A stretch of 64,000 bases of DNA from Carya illinoinensis (taxonomy: Eukaryota > Streptophyta > Magnoliopsida > Fagales > Juglandaceae), in contig NC_056766.1 in assembly GCF_018687715.1 (NCBI RefSeq), positions 24,351,501-24,415,500 of the forward strand, written 5' to 3'. Of the stretch, positions 37,800 through 49,571 are shown piece by piece. The notes under the pieces are model-generated. The model saw only the letters and a program-made list of their open reading frames with translations, had not been told where the DNA came from and ran no database searches. A program made the position numbers and the translations under genes. Every line of letters begins with the position of its first letter. Positions within the stretch are counted from its first letter, which is position 1.

Positions 37800-38876
37800 C
37801 ACCCCTCAACTAGCATTTTGCTAATCATTGAGCAAAATAGTAAAACTTAGTTGAGATGAACGTTACATAAATATCAAAATTCAAATAAAAGCAATCAAAT
37901 ACAATTTTGAATTCTCACAAAAGGTGATCCATGACTATTCAACCCTAGGAGCTTTACCCACCAAGACTGTCTCAGCAATCCTTCACATAGAATTGGAAAA
38001 AATGTCTCAAAACTGATATGTGTGTAGCTACACGGTTGTGTATTCCTCATTACTAGCCAAGATTTGTCATAGCATTTTTCAACATTAAGATTAATCATTG
38101 TTGATTCTAATTACCTTAAAACCCAAGGGACTAGCAGTTTTCACGCTAACTTTGTTTAAAGGTTGAATACTCAACCCCCAAAGTTAGGATAACTATTTCT
38201 AGCCTTTTACTTAAGAAAGTTCACTAAGCTACCTTTATCTTATTCTTCTTCTTTTTTCTCGATTCTTTTTTAATCCTTTTTTTCTCTTTTTTTTTTCTTT
38301 TTTTTTATAGCATGGCTCAGTAGTCTTGCAGTTTGCTTCTCCTGTGTTAAATCAGTGGACAGTAAATGATGAATACTATAGGTGTAAGTATGTGCAAAAT
38401 GTCCTTCAAACTTTTCCATTCGTTCTATATAAATCTTACCAAGTCTCATCTTAATAAGTATAGCAGCCCGGTGTTTCAAACCATATATCAATATGATATT
38501 AATGCATCAGAAATCATGCTATATGCTTAAAGTTGAAAATAAATCTTCACAAACTAATTCTGCTCAACCTCCACCAAGGTGCTCAAATTTCACAAAATGT
38601 TAGAAATAAAGTGTGTGTTAATCATATATGTATCAATGCACATCATATTAATGCAATTTTTTTTTTTTTAATCTGTGCACACATGTTGCCCCCAACTAGT
38701 GAGAGACATGGTTCTCAATGAATCAAATGAAAGAAAACAAAGTGCACAAGGATAAGTAAGCAACACGGACAACTAATCGTGTGATATAAAATGAAAGCAA
38801 AACAACAAATATAAATAAAAGATAAAATGCAATTAAAGAAAGCCGTAAAGGGAAGAAGTAAATAAATAAATCAAAA
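37800..38876 (-). other. Athila B polypurine tract and 3' non-coding region
   Basis: The PPT complement 'cacccctcaact' starts at 37800. The rest aligns by eye with 52049-53173 of Athila A ('caatcattgagcaaaatagt', 'aggagctttacccacc', 'tctcctgtgttaaatcagtg'). No env-like ORF is present in either element. Confidence 0.7.
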
Positions 38877-41024
38877 TCAGAAAACTTCCCTGGGGTCTTG
38901 CACAAGCAAGACCTCTTCGTTTGGATCAAAGGAAGTCATAAATGGTTTTAGACGTTGTCCATTGACAGTGAAACTATTGCCATTCTTCGGATTGACGATG
39001 TCTATCACCCCATGAGGACGAACCTCCTTCACAATGTATGACCCACTTTCTTAGGATTTTAGCTTCCCGGGAAAAAGATGTAACCTTGAATTATAAAGGA
39101 GCACTTTCTGATCAGGGACAAGATGTTTGTCATGGATCTTCTTGTCATACAAGGCCTTCATTCACTCCTTTGCCAAGTGAGAATTGTCGTAGGCCTCCCT
39201 CCTTGCTTCATCAAGTTTCAAAATCTGCAACTTTCTTAAACTTTTGGCAGCATTAAGTGAAAAGTTAATTTGCTTAATAGCCCATAAAGCACGATGCTGA
39301 ATCTCAACAGGTAAATGACAAGCCCGACCATAAACCAATCTATAAGGTGACATCTCTAAGTTAGTTTTGAATGCAGTCCTATAAGCCCAGAGAGCATCAA
39401 CCAGTTTTTCAGACCAGTCCTTTTGAGTAAGACGAACTGTTTTTTCAAGAATAAATTTGATCTCTCTATTGGCCAACTCAGCTTGACCATTAATCTGAGG
39501 GTGATCTGGAATAGAGATTTTGTGGGTCACTCCATATTTCTGCATAAGTTTTTGAAAAGATTTGTTACAAAAATGTGAACCCCCATCACTAATAATCGCC
39601 TTGGGCATGCTAAAACATGCAAACAATTCTTTAAAGAAACGGATGACAACCTTATGATCATTTGTTCTACAAGGTATGACCTCTACCCATTTTGAAACAT
39701 AATCCACAACAACTAAAATATAAGAATTCCCAAATAAATTTGGGAATGGTCCCATAAAGTCAATCCTCCAACAATCAAATATCTCAAGTGTAAGAATAGG
39801 GGAAAGGGGCATCATGTTACGTACTGTGATTTTTTCAAGTTTCTAACAAGGCTCACATGCCTTGCAAATAGACTCCACATCTTTAAAAATAGTAGGCCAA
39901 TAGAGTCCACTTTGCAAAATTTTAGCAACAGTTTTCTTATATGCAAAATGGCCTCCACAAGCCCCAGTATGGCAAAAGTGAAAAACAGAGGTAAACTCAT
40001 AATCAAGAATACATTAACGCACCAACTGATTAGCACAATATTGAAAAAGATAAGGAGTGTCGAAGTAATAAAATCTTACCTCTGCAAGGAACTTACAGTT
40101 GTCCTGAGTTGTCCAATGCTCCAGCATCTAGTCAGTGACCAGGTAATTTACAATGTCCGCAAACCATAGAGCACGCGACATTGCAAAAAGATGCTTATCA
40201 GGAAAATCTTCATTCAAGGGAGGAATGGATTTAGACACATCAGGTAGCTGCAGTCGTGACAGGTGATTAGCTACTACATTCTTGACTCCCTTCTTATCTC
40301 GAATAGTGATGTCAAATTCTTGGAGCAAAAGAATCCAACGTATCAACCTAGGTTTAATATCCTTCTTTGCCAACAAATACTTAAGAGCAGAATGATCAGT
40401 AAAAATGATAACATGAGATCCAATAATGTAAGAACGGAATTTATCTAAAGCAAACACAACAACTAATAACTCCTTATCGGTGGTGGTGTAATTTTTCTAT
40501 ACATCATTCAAAGTATGATTGCATAATAAATGACCGAAGGCTTGCTGTCTACTCTTTGGCCGAGAACGACACCAACAGCGAAATCACTAGCATTGATCAT
40601 AATCTCAAATGGCAAGTCCCATCGAGAAGTTTGCATAATAGGTGCAACTGTTAAGTGTTCTTTCAGGGTCTCAAAAGCATACTGGCACTCATCAGTCCAA
40701 ACAAAAGTAGTATCATTTTGTAACAAAGTACACAATGGTTTTGCAATACTACTAAAGCCTGTCAACCTCTATTCCACATTCAGAAACTAAATGCCCAAGT
40801 ACGAAACCACTAGTGACCATAAACTAACATTTCTCCCAATTCAGTAATAAATTCTTCTCCTCACATCTTTTCAACACAGCAGCAAGATTTTTTAAACAGA
40901 CATCAAAAGATTTACCAAATATAGAAAAATCATCCATAAAAACCTCACAGATGTCATCAAGCATATAAAAAAAAATGCTCATCATATAGCGCTGAAAAGT
41001 AGCAGGTGCGTTACATAAACCAAA
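38877..41024 (-). pseudogene. Athila B pol, truncated inside RT
   Basis: The 3' two-thirds of an Athila-lineage polyprotein. Reading on the minus strand from 41024: FGLCNAPATFQRYMMSIFF, then catalytic VFMDDFSIFG (about 40940), RNase H DASDFAVGVVLGQ (about 40590) and [13 protein letters not shown] (about 40390), integrase core [12 protein letters not shown] (about 39760), [11 protein letters not shown] (about 39600) and AYRTAFKT (about 39380). It ends at TGA 38877-38879 after QDPREVF. Stops and frame changes occur near 40820, 40500, 40130 and 39820. At 41024 the RT is cut immediately before FGLCNAPATF by the CACTA terminus. Confidence 0.88.
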
Positions 41025-41660
41025 CACTACAAAAAAAGGCAAAATTGGCGGCGTTTATATGCGCGGCGTTTGTTTATGCGCTGGTAGATTTATAAAATTA
41101 CCTGCACTTAATGTTTCCGCTGGTAAATTATTGAGATTCCCGGCATTTAAATTGTTACGCCGGTACTAATATATAACTTTGGCGGTGTTTATAACAACGC
41201 CGCCAATGTAGTAATTATGCGCCAGGAAAGTAATAGTTTCCCAGCATTTATATTGTTACGCCGGTAATAATATAGATTGTTTGTGGCGTTTAAATAAACG
41301 CCACTAATTTATTGATTATATGCCTTTATATTAATCGTGTTTGCCGACGTTTATAATATTACGCCGATGATAATATATAGCGTCAGTGGCGTTTCATAAA
41401 ATGCTGACAATTAATAAAGTTTGCATTGGTAAAATGTTGAATTTTTCGGCATTTATATCGTTTGAACAAATGCCAGCTATTGATTAATTTTACGCTGGTA
41501 CATAAGTAGTTTTCCAACGTTTATAGTGTTACGCTGGTAATAATTATATAGCATTGGCAGCGTTTACAAAATGCCAAAAATTGATCAATGAAACACCAGT
41601 AATTGATAAATGCACTAGCGTCTATATTGTTACACCGATAAGAATATATAACGTCAATAA
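41025..41660. mobile_element. CACTA element left terminus with subterminal repeats
   Basis: Starts CACTACAAAAAAAGG exactly where Athila B RT is interrupted. The next 630 bp are packed with short repeats in both orientations: 'ggcgtttat', 'acgccggtaat', 'gcgctggta', 'aaacgccactaat'. Such arrays bind transposase in CACTA elements. The 3-bp target would be 'aaa' (41022-41024). The partner end is not inside 41-63 kb; the same vocabulary returns at 63841-64000. Confidence 0.85.
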
Positions 41661-42248
41661 TGAAAGTTATTATAAATTTATTGATAGTAAAATAAATAAT
41701 AATAAAAATTTATTTAAATGATATGAAAATATCCACAAAATCTTAATTAGTTGAATATCTGAAATGCCCTATTGGTAAATGCCATATATTGCATTCCAAT
41801 TCTGAAGGGAGGGAGTGAGGTTAAATAGAACTATAGAATAGTAAGACTATTCACCCGAGTTTCGGACCAGGTACCCGAATATGCCCAACCTGAAAACTGA
41901 ATTTCAAACCTAGACTGCGTTTGGCGCGGCTAATCCGGGTTATGACCCGAGTTGAAACTTGGATGAATCTGAATTCTTTAAAACCGGAAATCCAGGTTTC
42001 ACACTGAACCAGAGTTTTCTTTTTTTTCTTTTTCTTTTTTTAATAAATAGAAAAGCCTATATATTATTAAATTTTTGCATAATAATAAAAATATATCAAA
42101 ACAGAAAACTTTATGTAAAAAATAACTAAAGTTAGAAACTAATTACCATTTTAACTAAATGCATGCAAAAGAAAATATATACAATATTCAACACAATATA
42201 ATTCACTACATTATTTTGTATTTATACATTGCTTTATTAAATAAAAAA
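41661..42248. other. Non-coding interior of the CACTA region
   Basis: 41845-42030 contains 'ttcacccgagtttcggacc', 'ccgggttatgacccgag' and related motifs, resembling hAT-type subterminal sequence seen at 12840 and 46905. The rest is AT-rich. No gene is seen. Confidence 0.4.
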
Positions 42249-42392
42249 TTATAATATATGAATCATTTTGATTTTGGAGACATTGTTTTGATCATGGTCC
42301 TCTCGGGTTTGGCAGTAGACTTTGGTTTCATCAGGTGGAGAGCTGGAATCTTCAAGTTTTGGGTCCTCTTCATTTGGATTTGCAGCAGCCAT
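42249..42392 (-). CDS. Short ORF (47 aa), possible first exon; unknown
   Basis: On the minus strand an ATG in strong context (ttccATGGCT) opens 47 codons to TAA. The peptide begins MAAANPNEEDPKLEDSSS and continues PPDETKVYCQTRED. It is acidic and polar with an N-terminal Ala run, like the disordered start of many plant proteins. I do not recognise it. It may be a first exon captured with other gene pieces in this region, or chance. No splice donor before the stop is convincing. Confidence 0.25.
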   Translation of the reverse strand: MAAANPNEEDPKLEDSSSPPDETKVYCQTREDHDQNNVSKIKMIHIL

Positions 42393-43003
42393 GGAATTCT
42401 TAAATCTCCAATCTACAAAGAATTCAAAATATCTATGCTAAAAATATATATACATGTATATAATTGATAAAGTGACCAATAAGCAAACTGCAGTACAGAA
42501 ATTGACATTAAATGAGATGGGAAGATGCAGCAAAAATTACTCCTAAAGTCAAGAGCAAGGTAAAAATTACTCAGATAGTACAGGCGTGTAGCAACTGGTG
42601 GAGAATACTTTGGGTCAATGGAGAGAGCCAAAAAGAGGTGAAAGTCACCACACGAGATGAGACTAGAAAGAAAACGAGAAAGGACCACAAACAAAAAGTT
42701 TTAAGGCTCCCGAGTCCCACTAGAATTTGTGAATTATAGAGGCAATAAAAACGAAAGTGTCCAACTCAAAATTTAAAAACACACAAATAGTACGGACCCC
42801 TCCCCATGCAGGCCTAACCCTCCAGTAGTTATCCCCACAAGGAATCCTTTGTATAGACAGATAGCCAATAAGAATTCAAAGAATAAGATGGACTTCAAAA
42901 CTTTAGCCAATAAACATTGAGATAAGACCAAGTAATGGGCCCGGAAAAGCTTCATCTTCTCCTGTAGACAACCACCAAAAGTGCATGGGGCTCGCTTCAG
43001 ACA

Positions 43004-43067
43004 ACAACCTAGACGATTGTGAACAGAATGAAAAGTTCCCTGTGTGGCCCTAACATCCACACTCACG
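43004..43067. repeat. 60-bp motif, copy 1
   Basis: 'acaacctagacgattgtgaa' followed by 'cagaatgaaaagttccctgt' and 'gtggccctaacatccacact', near-identical to 46441-46503, 3.4 kb away. It is open on the minus strand (SVDVRATQGTFHSVHNRLG) but without start or splice context. Confidence 0.9.
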
Positions 43068-43718
43068 CACAAGGGAAGAGCAGGATCTATAATCAGTTAA
43101 AAGGCATGATCATATATATAATGGAACTTAGTTTAATAATCCACTATGCATATGTACTGACACTAAGCTCCACACCATACCGAAAATATCCATATATAGA
43201 TGTTGCTTCTCAGTAGGTTGTTTAGTTAGTTTTAATTACAGTCAGATTGATTTATAGGAACGTCTTGGTATTGATATATGCATGTGTCTGACTAAAATAT
43301 GTATCCATAGTGGGATATTTTAATTTTAATTAAACTTCGTATCATATGTTCAAACTTCTTTTTCTACCTGTAGTTTCCCCCTTTGAAGGAAGGATTGAAA
43401 AGGAACCAAACAAACTGGACATTTTCTCCAATGTTACTTCTGAAATGGACCTCTCAAGAGACAACAAAAGAAGCCAATAAACAAGGAAAAACTCCAGTTA
43501 GAACTAATTGGCTGAATTTCACCTTTAAACTAAGCACAATAATAAAGAGAAGTAAATAATACATCAACTGCAGTGCAGAAATGAGTGACATTAAGTAGGA
43601 ACCCCTACATTGAATTCATGCTAAACCTTCATTTACTTAATATCTGGGTATGCTTGGAAAAGTCTGTGAGGTTCAAATGAACATATGCAGCACTTGCTTG
43701 TCAATCATTCCTCCACTC

Positions 43719-44251
43719 TTATTGAGAGAAACCTTTCATCTCCTCTTCAGATAATTGTAAAAAATGCCCTTCAATCTCCACCTCATGTGCTTGGCTAAAT
43801 AGTGCTAGCAATTTACTTATTCCAGCCTGCATCACACGGGTTTATGACTAGTACTATAGAACCTTCAGTTTTGTATCCTTCATTTTGAGTAAGGCATCCT
43901 TGCATACAAGCGCATGACCAAGTGTTTTTATCTGAAATAAGCAATGTTGGGAGTTTAAACACAAAATAGAAGCATAAACCCACAACCAATTTGCATGAAA
44001 GAGTAGAGAGTTCAAAACCAAATTACCCTTTCTCTTCCAAAATTAAGTTCATGCACAATCAGCAATGACAGTTACAATCGTTAAGAACCAGAATTGTAGC
44101 TATGAGATTAAAAGATTTGTTTCAGACGCAAAGCAGGCACACCACTAACATCTGGCTATTTAATTGAGCAAGGTTCCAATTCTGAAGCTGCAATTTTTGA
44201 AGACTCACTCGCAGTTTCTGCAACTCAGCTGCACTGAGTTCAATTGTTTTA
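43719..44251 (-). pseudogene. Shugoshin (SGO) gene fragment, internal exons
   Basis: Plant shugoshins protect centromeric cohesin in meiosis by recruiting PP2A through an N-terminal coiled coil. On the minus strand the pieces are: 44143-44251 (KTIELSAAELQKLRVSLQ and NLAQLNSQML), 44027-44050 (ELNFGRER), 43863-43931 (IKTLGHALVCKDALLKMKD) and 43719-43826 (GISKLLALFSQ...EEEMKGFSQ, stop). The first three match the conserved shugoshin coiled coil in order. All joints are phase 0 with fitting donors, and the acceptors at 44251 and 43931 are good. The acceptor of the 24-nt exon reads CAT instead of CAG, so normal splicing should fail. The last exon is not recognisably shugoshin. No upstream MRGER-type N-terminal exon and no C-terminal SGO box were found. 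It is a gene fragment inside the CACTA-bounded region, probably non-functional. Confidence 0.75.
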
Positions 44252-45655
<1,404 letters not shown>

Positions 45656-45736
45656 GGGGAATGGGGATTGGAGAGTGGGAGATTAAAGAGAAGGAGAAGG
45701 GTGGGATAAGAATTGATTTCTCCGGTGTTATTTTTG

Positions 45737-45957
45737 GAGGGAATGATTCCCGCTTTTTTTTCGCAGCAAATTTTATTAGGGAAGGATATTTCATCTTTAA
45801 AAATTAATGTTCAAATAATAAAATGGTTGTTCGAATAAAATTTTCAACCATAATGTTTTCTGAAATGAAATTTAAATTTTGTCTCAAAAGATTTTTTAAA
45901 GACGAAAATAAATTTGTCCCTAAAAATTTTTGTCTTTAAAAATTAAATTTGTTGTAG
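45737..45957. mobile_element. Right end of a second CACTA family, complete copy
   Basis: Ends '...aaatttgttgtagtg', the complement of CACTACAACAAATT, at 45957. Subterminal units 'gtctttaaaaatt', 'gacgaaaataaatttgtccc' and 'tttgtctcaaaaga' precede it. The body (45737-45898) is repeated at 46591-46750. No matching left end was identified. Confidence 0.6.
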
Positions 45958-46073
45958 TGTTATCTACTAGTAACCAGCAGAGGGTAATGATCACTTGCAA
46001 CCCATCCAATACCATTCATTTTCTAGATAATTTAAAAAAAATTAAAACCGTGACATACATACATATATGTATA

Positions 46074-46110
46074 CTAGGTGGGAGCAACGTGCAAAGCACA
46101 TTTGTTTAGT
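46074..46110 (-). mobile_element. Candidate Helitron 3' terminus
   Basis: On the minus strand a small hairpin 'gtgctttgcac' is followed by 'gttgctcccacCTAG' and then T, the layout of Helitron 3' ends (hairpin, CTRR, insertion before T). The element would extend to higher coordinates. No 5' TC end or RepHel protein is seen. Confidence 0.4.
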
Positions 46111-46330
46111 TTTAAGAAATGGTTATTTGTAAAAAATAACATATATTTTATAAAAATGATTTATTTCACTTAATAATTTAAGACATATTGGAGAAGATAA
46201 AAAATTAGTTCAAAATATCATATAATCCAATACATGTTTATAACATCCATAATTTTAGCAAAGATGCATACAAAAAATTTAATAAAAGTCTAATGCAAAC
46301 GGTAGTTCAAAATATGTGTCGTTTGAGAGA

Positions 46331-46503
46331 ACAACCTAGACGATTGTGAACAACCTTTTGTATTAGACTTTTATCTTCTAACGCACAAGCCCCATACAAT
46401 AAAAAGTTCCCTGTGTGGCCCTGACATCCACACTCAGAGAACAACCTAGACGATTGTGAACAGAATGAAAAGTTCCCTGTGTGGCCCTGACATCCACACT
46501 CAC
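46331..46503. repeat. 60-bp motif, copies 2 (split) and 3
   Basis: Copy 3 (46441-46503) is full-length. Copy 2 has its left part at 46331-46352 and its right part at 46402-46436, separated by about 50 bp of unrelated sequence. Together with 43004-43067 the window holds three copies. Confidence 0.88.
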
Positions 46504-46590
46504 GGGAGAGAAGTGGAACGCGGGAAAGAAAGAGGGAAGAGAAGAGCTGCAGGAAGGGTGGGGAAATATAATAAGACAGACTATAGTTAG

Positions 46591-46750
46591 AGGGAATGAT
46601 TCCAGCATTTTTTTCACAGTAAATTTTATTATGGAGAGAAATTTCATCTTTAAAAATTACTATTGGAACAATAAAATAGTTGTTCGTATTAAATTTTGAA
46701 TCATAACATTTTTTGAGATGAAATTTAAATTTTGTCTCAAAAGATCTTTT
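46591..46750. repeat. Second copy of the CACTA-family-2 end, truncated
   Basis: Aligns with 45737-45898 ('gagggaatgattcc', 'tttcatctttaaaaatta', 'gaaatttaaattttgtctca') but lacks the terminal 'gttgtagtg'. A direct repeat 0.85 kb apart. Confidence 0.85.
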
Positions 46751-46904
46751 AAGGTTGTAAATCCAATTGGAAGAGATACTTTTTTATTTTTTATTTTTTA
46801 AAAATTAAGAACAACTAGAAAGTCCGGATTGGTATATATGTAAATCCAATTGGTTGGAGGGAAGCCAGAGCTGAAGAAAGAGAGAAAGAATGTTTGCAAT
46901 AGGG

Positions 46905-47160
46905 ATGTGCAACCGGATCCAAATTATTAAAACTGGGCGGTTCTCTGCTTTAAATTAATTAGGATTTCAATCTGGGTGGATAACCGAATTAATCTAGATA
47001 TTCGGGTTTTTTTTTTCAAATTTTGACTTAAAACCCGGATATCCGGATTATAACCGGATTTAATCAGGATTTTTTTTTTAAAAAAAAAATAGACATTAAA
47101 ATTTTTTTTTTAAACAAAAATTATAACCTGAATTCAAAAAAAGAAAAAAAAAAAAAGAAT
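46905..47160. repeat. hAT-like subterminal sequence
   Basis: 'gggatgtgcaaccggatcc' followed by 'aacccggatatccgg' and 'ataaccgg' units, resembling the left flank of the hAT element at 12829. Probably a non-autonomous hAT remnant; no termini were paired. Confidence 0.4.
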
Positions 47161-49132
47161 GGACAATCGAAGTGTGCATCATATACGGTAACGATTTTGG
47201 GGCTGTATTATAACAATTAAACAAGAGTTAATATGGGTTTGTATTATAACGATTTTCAGAATAATGGTTAAATTGCAGGGACATCATGTACGGTTTTTAG
47301 TACAGCTAAAGGGAATAATGAGTTAGAGAATCTTACATACGGTGTGTTTGATGGTGGAGAGCTGTTCTCTGGCGCCCTCTGCTGATGGTCCCTGTATCGT
47401 GCGTGGTGGGCCGTGGCTGTAATGAAAGATACTGCTGATTTCACCTATCATCTTTGTCTCTTTGTTCCATCGTCCAAAATTCCTCTGCTATTTGTCAAAC
47501 CAGTTCCATCACTGGTGCCAGACCAGTTCAGCCACCGCCACACCTAGTTCCAACGCCTCTCTAAGCTGAATTTGAAACTCTCAATTGCTCTCTCCTCATG
47601 CTCTCATCTGCACCCAAACTCCCCATGGGAAGGTAAAGAAGAAAACTCCTCAATGCTCCCACTTTTTACACGTTCCATTCAATTAATACCTTTCGCAGCC
47701 CCCCACTTGACCGATTCTACTAATTCCTCAAAACAAACAAGAAAAAGAAAAATTGCAAACGCTCAGATTCAAACCCGATTCTGGTTCCTTCATGTCCCTA
47801 GTCTCATGAATTGCCCAATTTGGTTCATAAATACATCATTTAGGACCAGACCCAAGCACGAAGGGACTGCATCGAGTTCAGTGGGCACAAAAGGTGGGGT
47901 GCTTTTTTTTTTTTTTTTAGTCAAGCATGTTTGCAGTGCAATAATAGTCTGTGGTGCGGTTATAGTGGAAATAAAATGAGACGTATACGTAGCATTTTCT
48001 CATTGGGAGGCTGTTATTTGGAGAGAAATAGATAGACCGGTGGGAAGTTTTTCTCTATATAGTGTAGTATAACTAATACTATAGTGATTTCTATAATAAT
48101 TTATATATAGACTTAAAGTATATTACTAATAGTATTAAAGTGTTATTATAAGACCATAAAGTATAAGTTATAATTAATATACATTATATACTAATATAAA
48201 TTAGTATTACTAATTCACTAATATAATTATCAAAATGAATATTTTGAGAATTTATTAAGCGATAAAATGTAGTTAATGCATATATTTAAAGCATATGATT
48301 AATTAAATATTCATGTTTAAGATTATAATAACATTATTATATATATTTTTAATATTAACATAACATTATAATAACATTATCTTATATATAATATATAATA
48401 ATATATTATTATATATATTATATAATATATATAATATATATATTATATAATATAATTATATATAATATGAAAAAATATTATATTAACGTTTCAATTATAG
48501 ATAGGATTGGAATATTGAAAGAGTTAAAAATAATCAAGAAATTAGAAATAGAGGTGGAGAAAAGGTAATTTTACATTAAGGTATACATGCACGAATATTC
48601 TGTAATTTCTCTTAAAATATTGTTATCAAAACAAAAACTAGTGAAAAGTTAAGTTGGCGCCTCATACGTTGCCTCAAAATTTTAGAAAATTCAAATTTTC
48701 CTCTGTTATGCAATTAGCACCTCTTGTATGCTGCCAATTAGCGCCTCATGTAGTTTCTCCTTCGCAAAGTTCCAGATTTCATGTAGTTTCTAGCTTTATT
48801 CTCCATTTCTTGGATCTCAAACATTTTTCTTGATTCATCTACCTTGGCAACCGAATGTCGATGCCTTTCTTGGATCTCCTTAATTCCATGGAAATTACTC
48901 ATGACCTTTAATTTGGGTCTCCATCATAGGAAACCTAGGTCGCGAGTCCATGTTTAGGCCATCTTCAATTTGTTCTCCCAAATGCTTTATTTTATTTTTT
49001 TCTCGATCTCATGAATAAGTTGTTCTGTTCGTTGTTGGAGGACTTGGTGGCCAGTGACGAGAAGTGACGGTGGAGTTGATGACTATAGCGCTTGCTTTCG
49101 CACCAAATTGCAAGGTGCTGAATGATCTTTTG

Positions 49133-49176
<44 letters not shown>

Positions 49177-49571
49177 GTAACACATCTTTCTTAGCTGTAT
49201 ATTTGAGTTTATTCGGTTATTTTGATGCGTGTTTTATTCGAATTCATGCAAGTCGAGGGAACGGGTGGCCTTTGAAGCCATCATCGTATGAAGGTAGGAT
49301 TTCCCTTCCCATCCTGATTCCAACAGATTTTAATTTCTCTCTATTTTTCACTACTGTGATTTTCTTTTGGAGAATTGGGTGGTATCATCTTCAAGTTCAC
49401 GTTGGTAGGTTCACCCCTCTCCTTAAATTTTCAGATTCCTCTCCCCTGCATGAGTTCTTAGGGATCGGTGACTTCTACCATGAACTCAGTTGGTATTGAG
49501 AGCAAAGGAGAGGAGCATCCTATCTTTTCTTATGCTATACGAAGAAAATAGTGTACTGCTTCATAGTGCCT
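47161..49571. other. No certain gene; AT palindromic tract and exon-like edges
   Basis: 47570-47980 is open but lacks an ATG start and is unrecognised. 48340-48480 is a dense TATA/ATAT palindromic tract. A 39-bp (CT)n run lies at 49135-49173. Plus-strand donor-like sites follow open sequence at about 49284 (AAG|gtagga) and 49410 (TTG|gtaggt). They may belong to a transcription unit that Athila A interrupted. Site TSD TGCCT is at 49567-49571. Confidence 0.4.

Noticed and set aside
47572..47979. 135-aa plus-strand ORF
   Set aside because: It does not begin with ATG, ends in a poly-Phe stretch from a T-run, and has no family motif.
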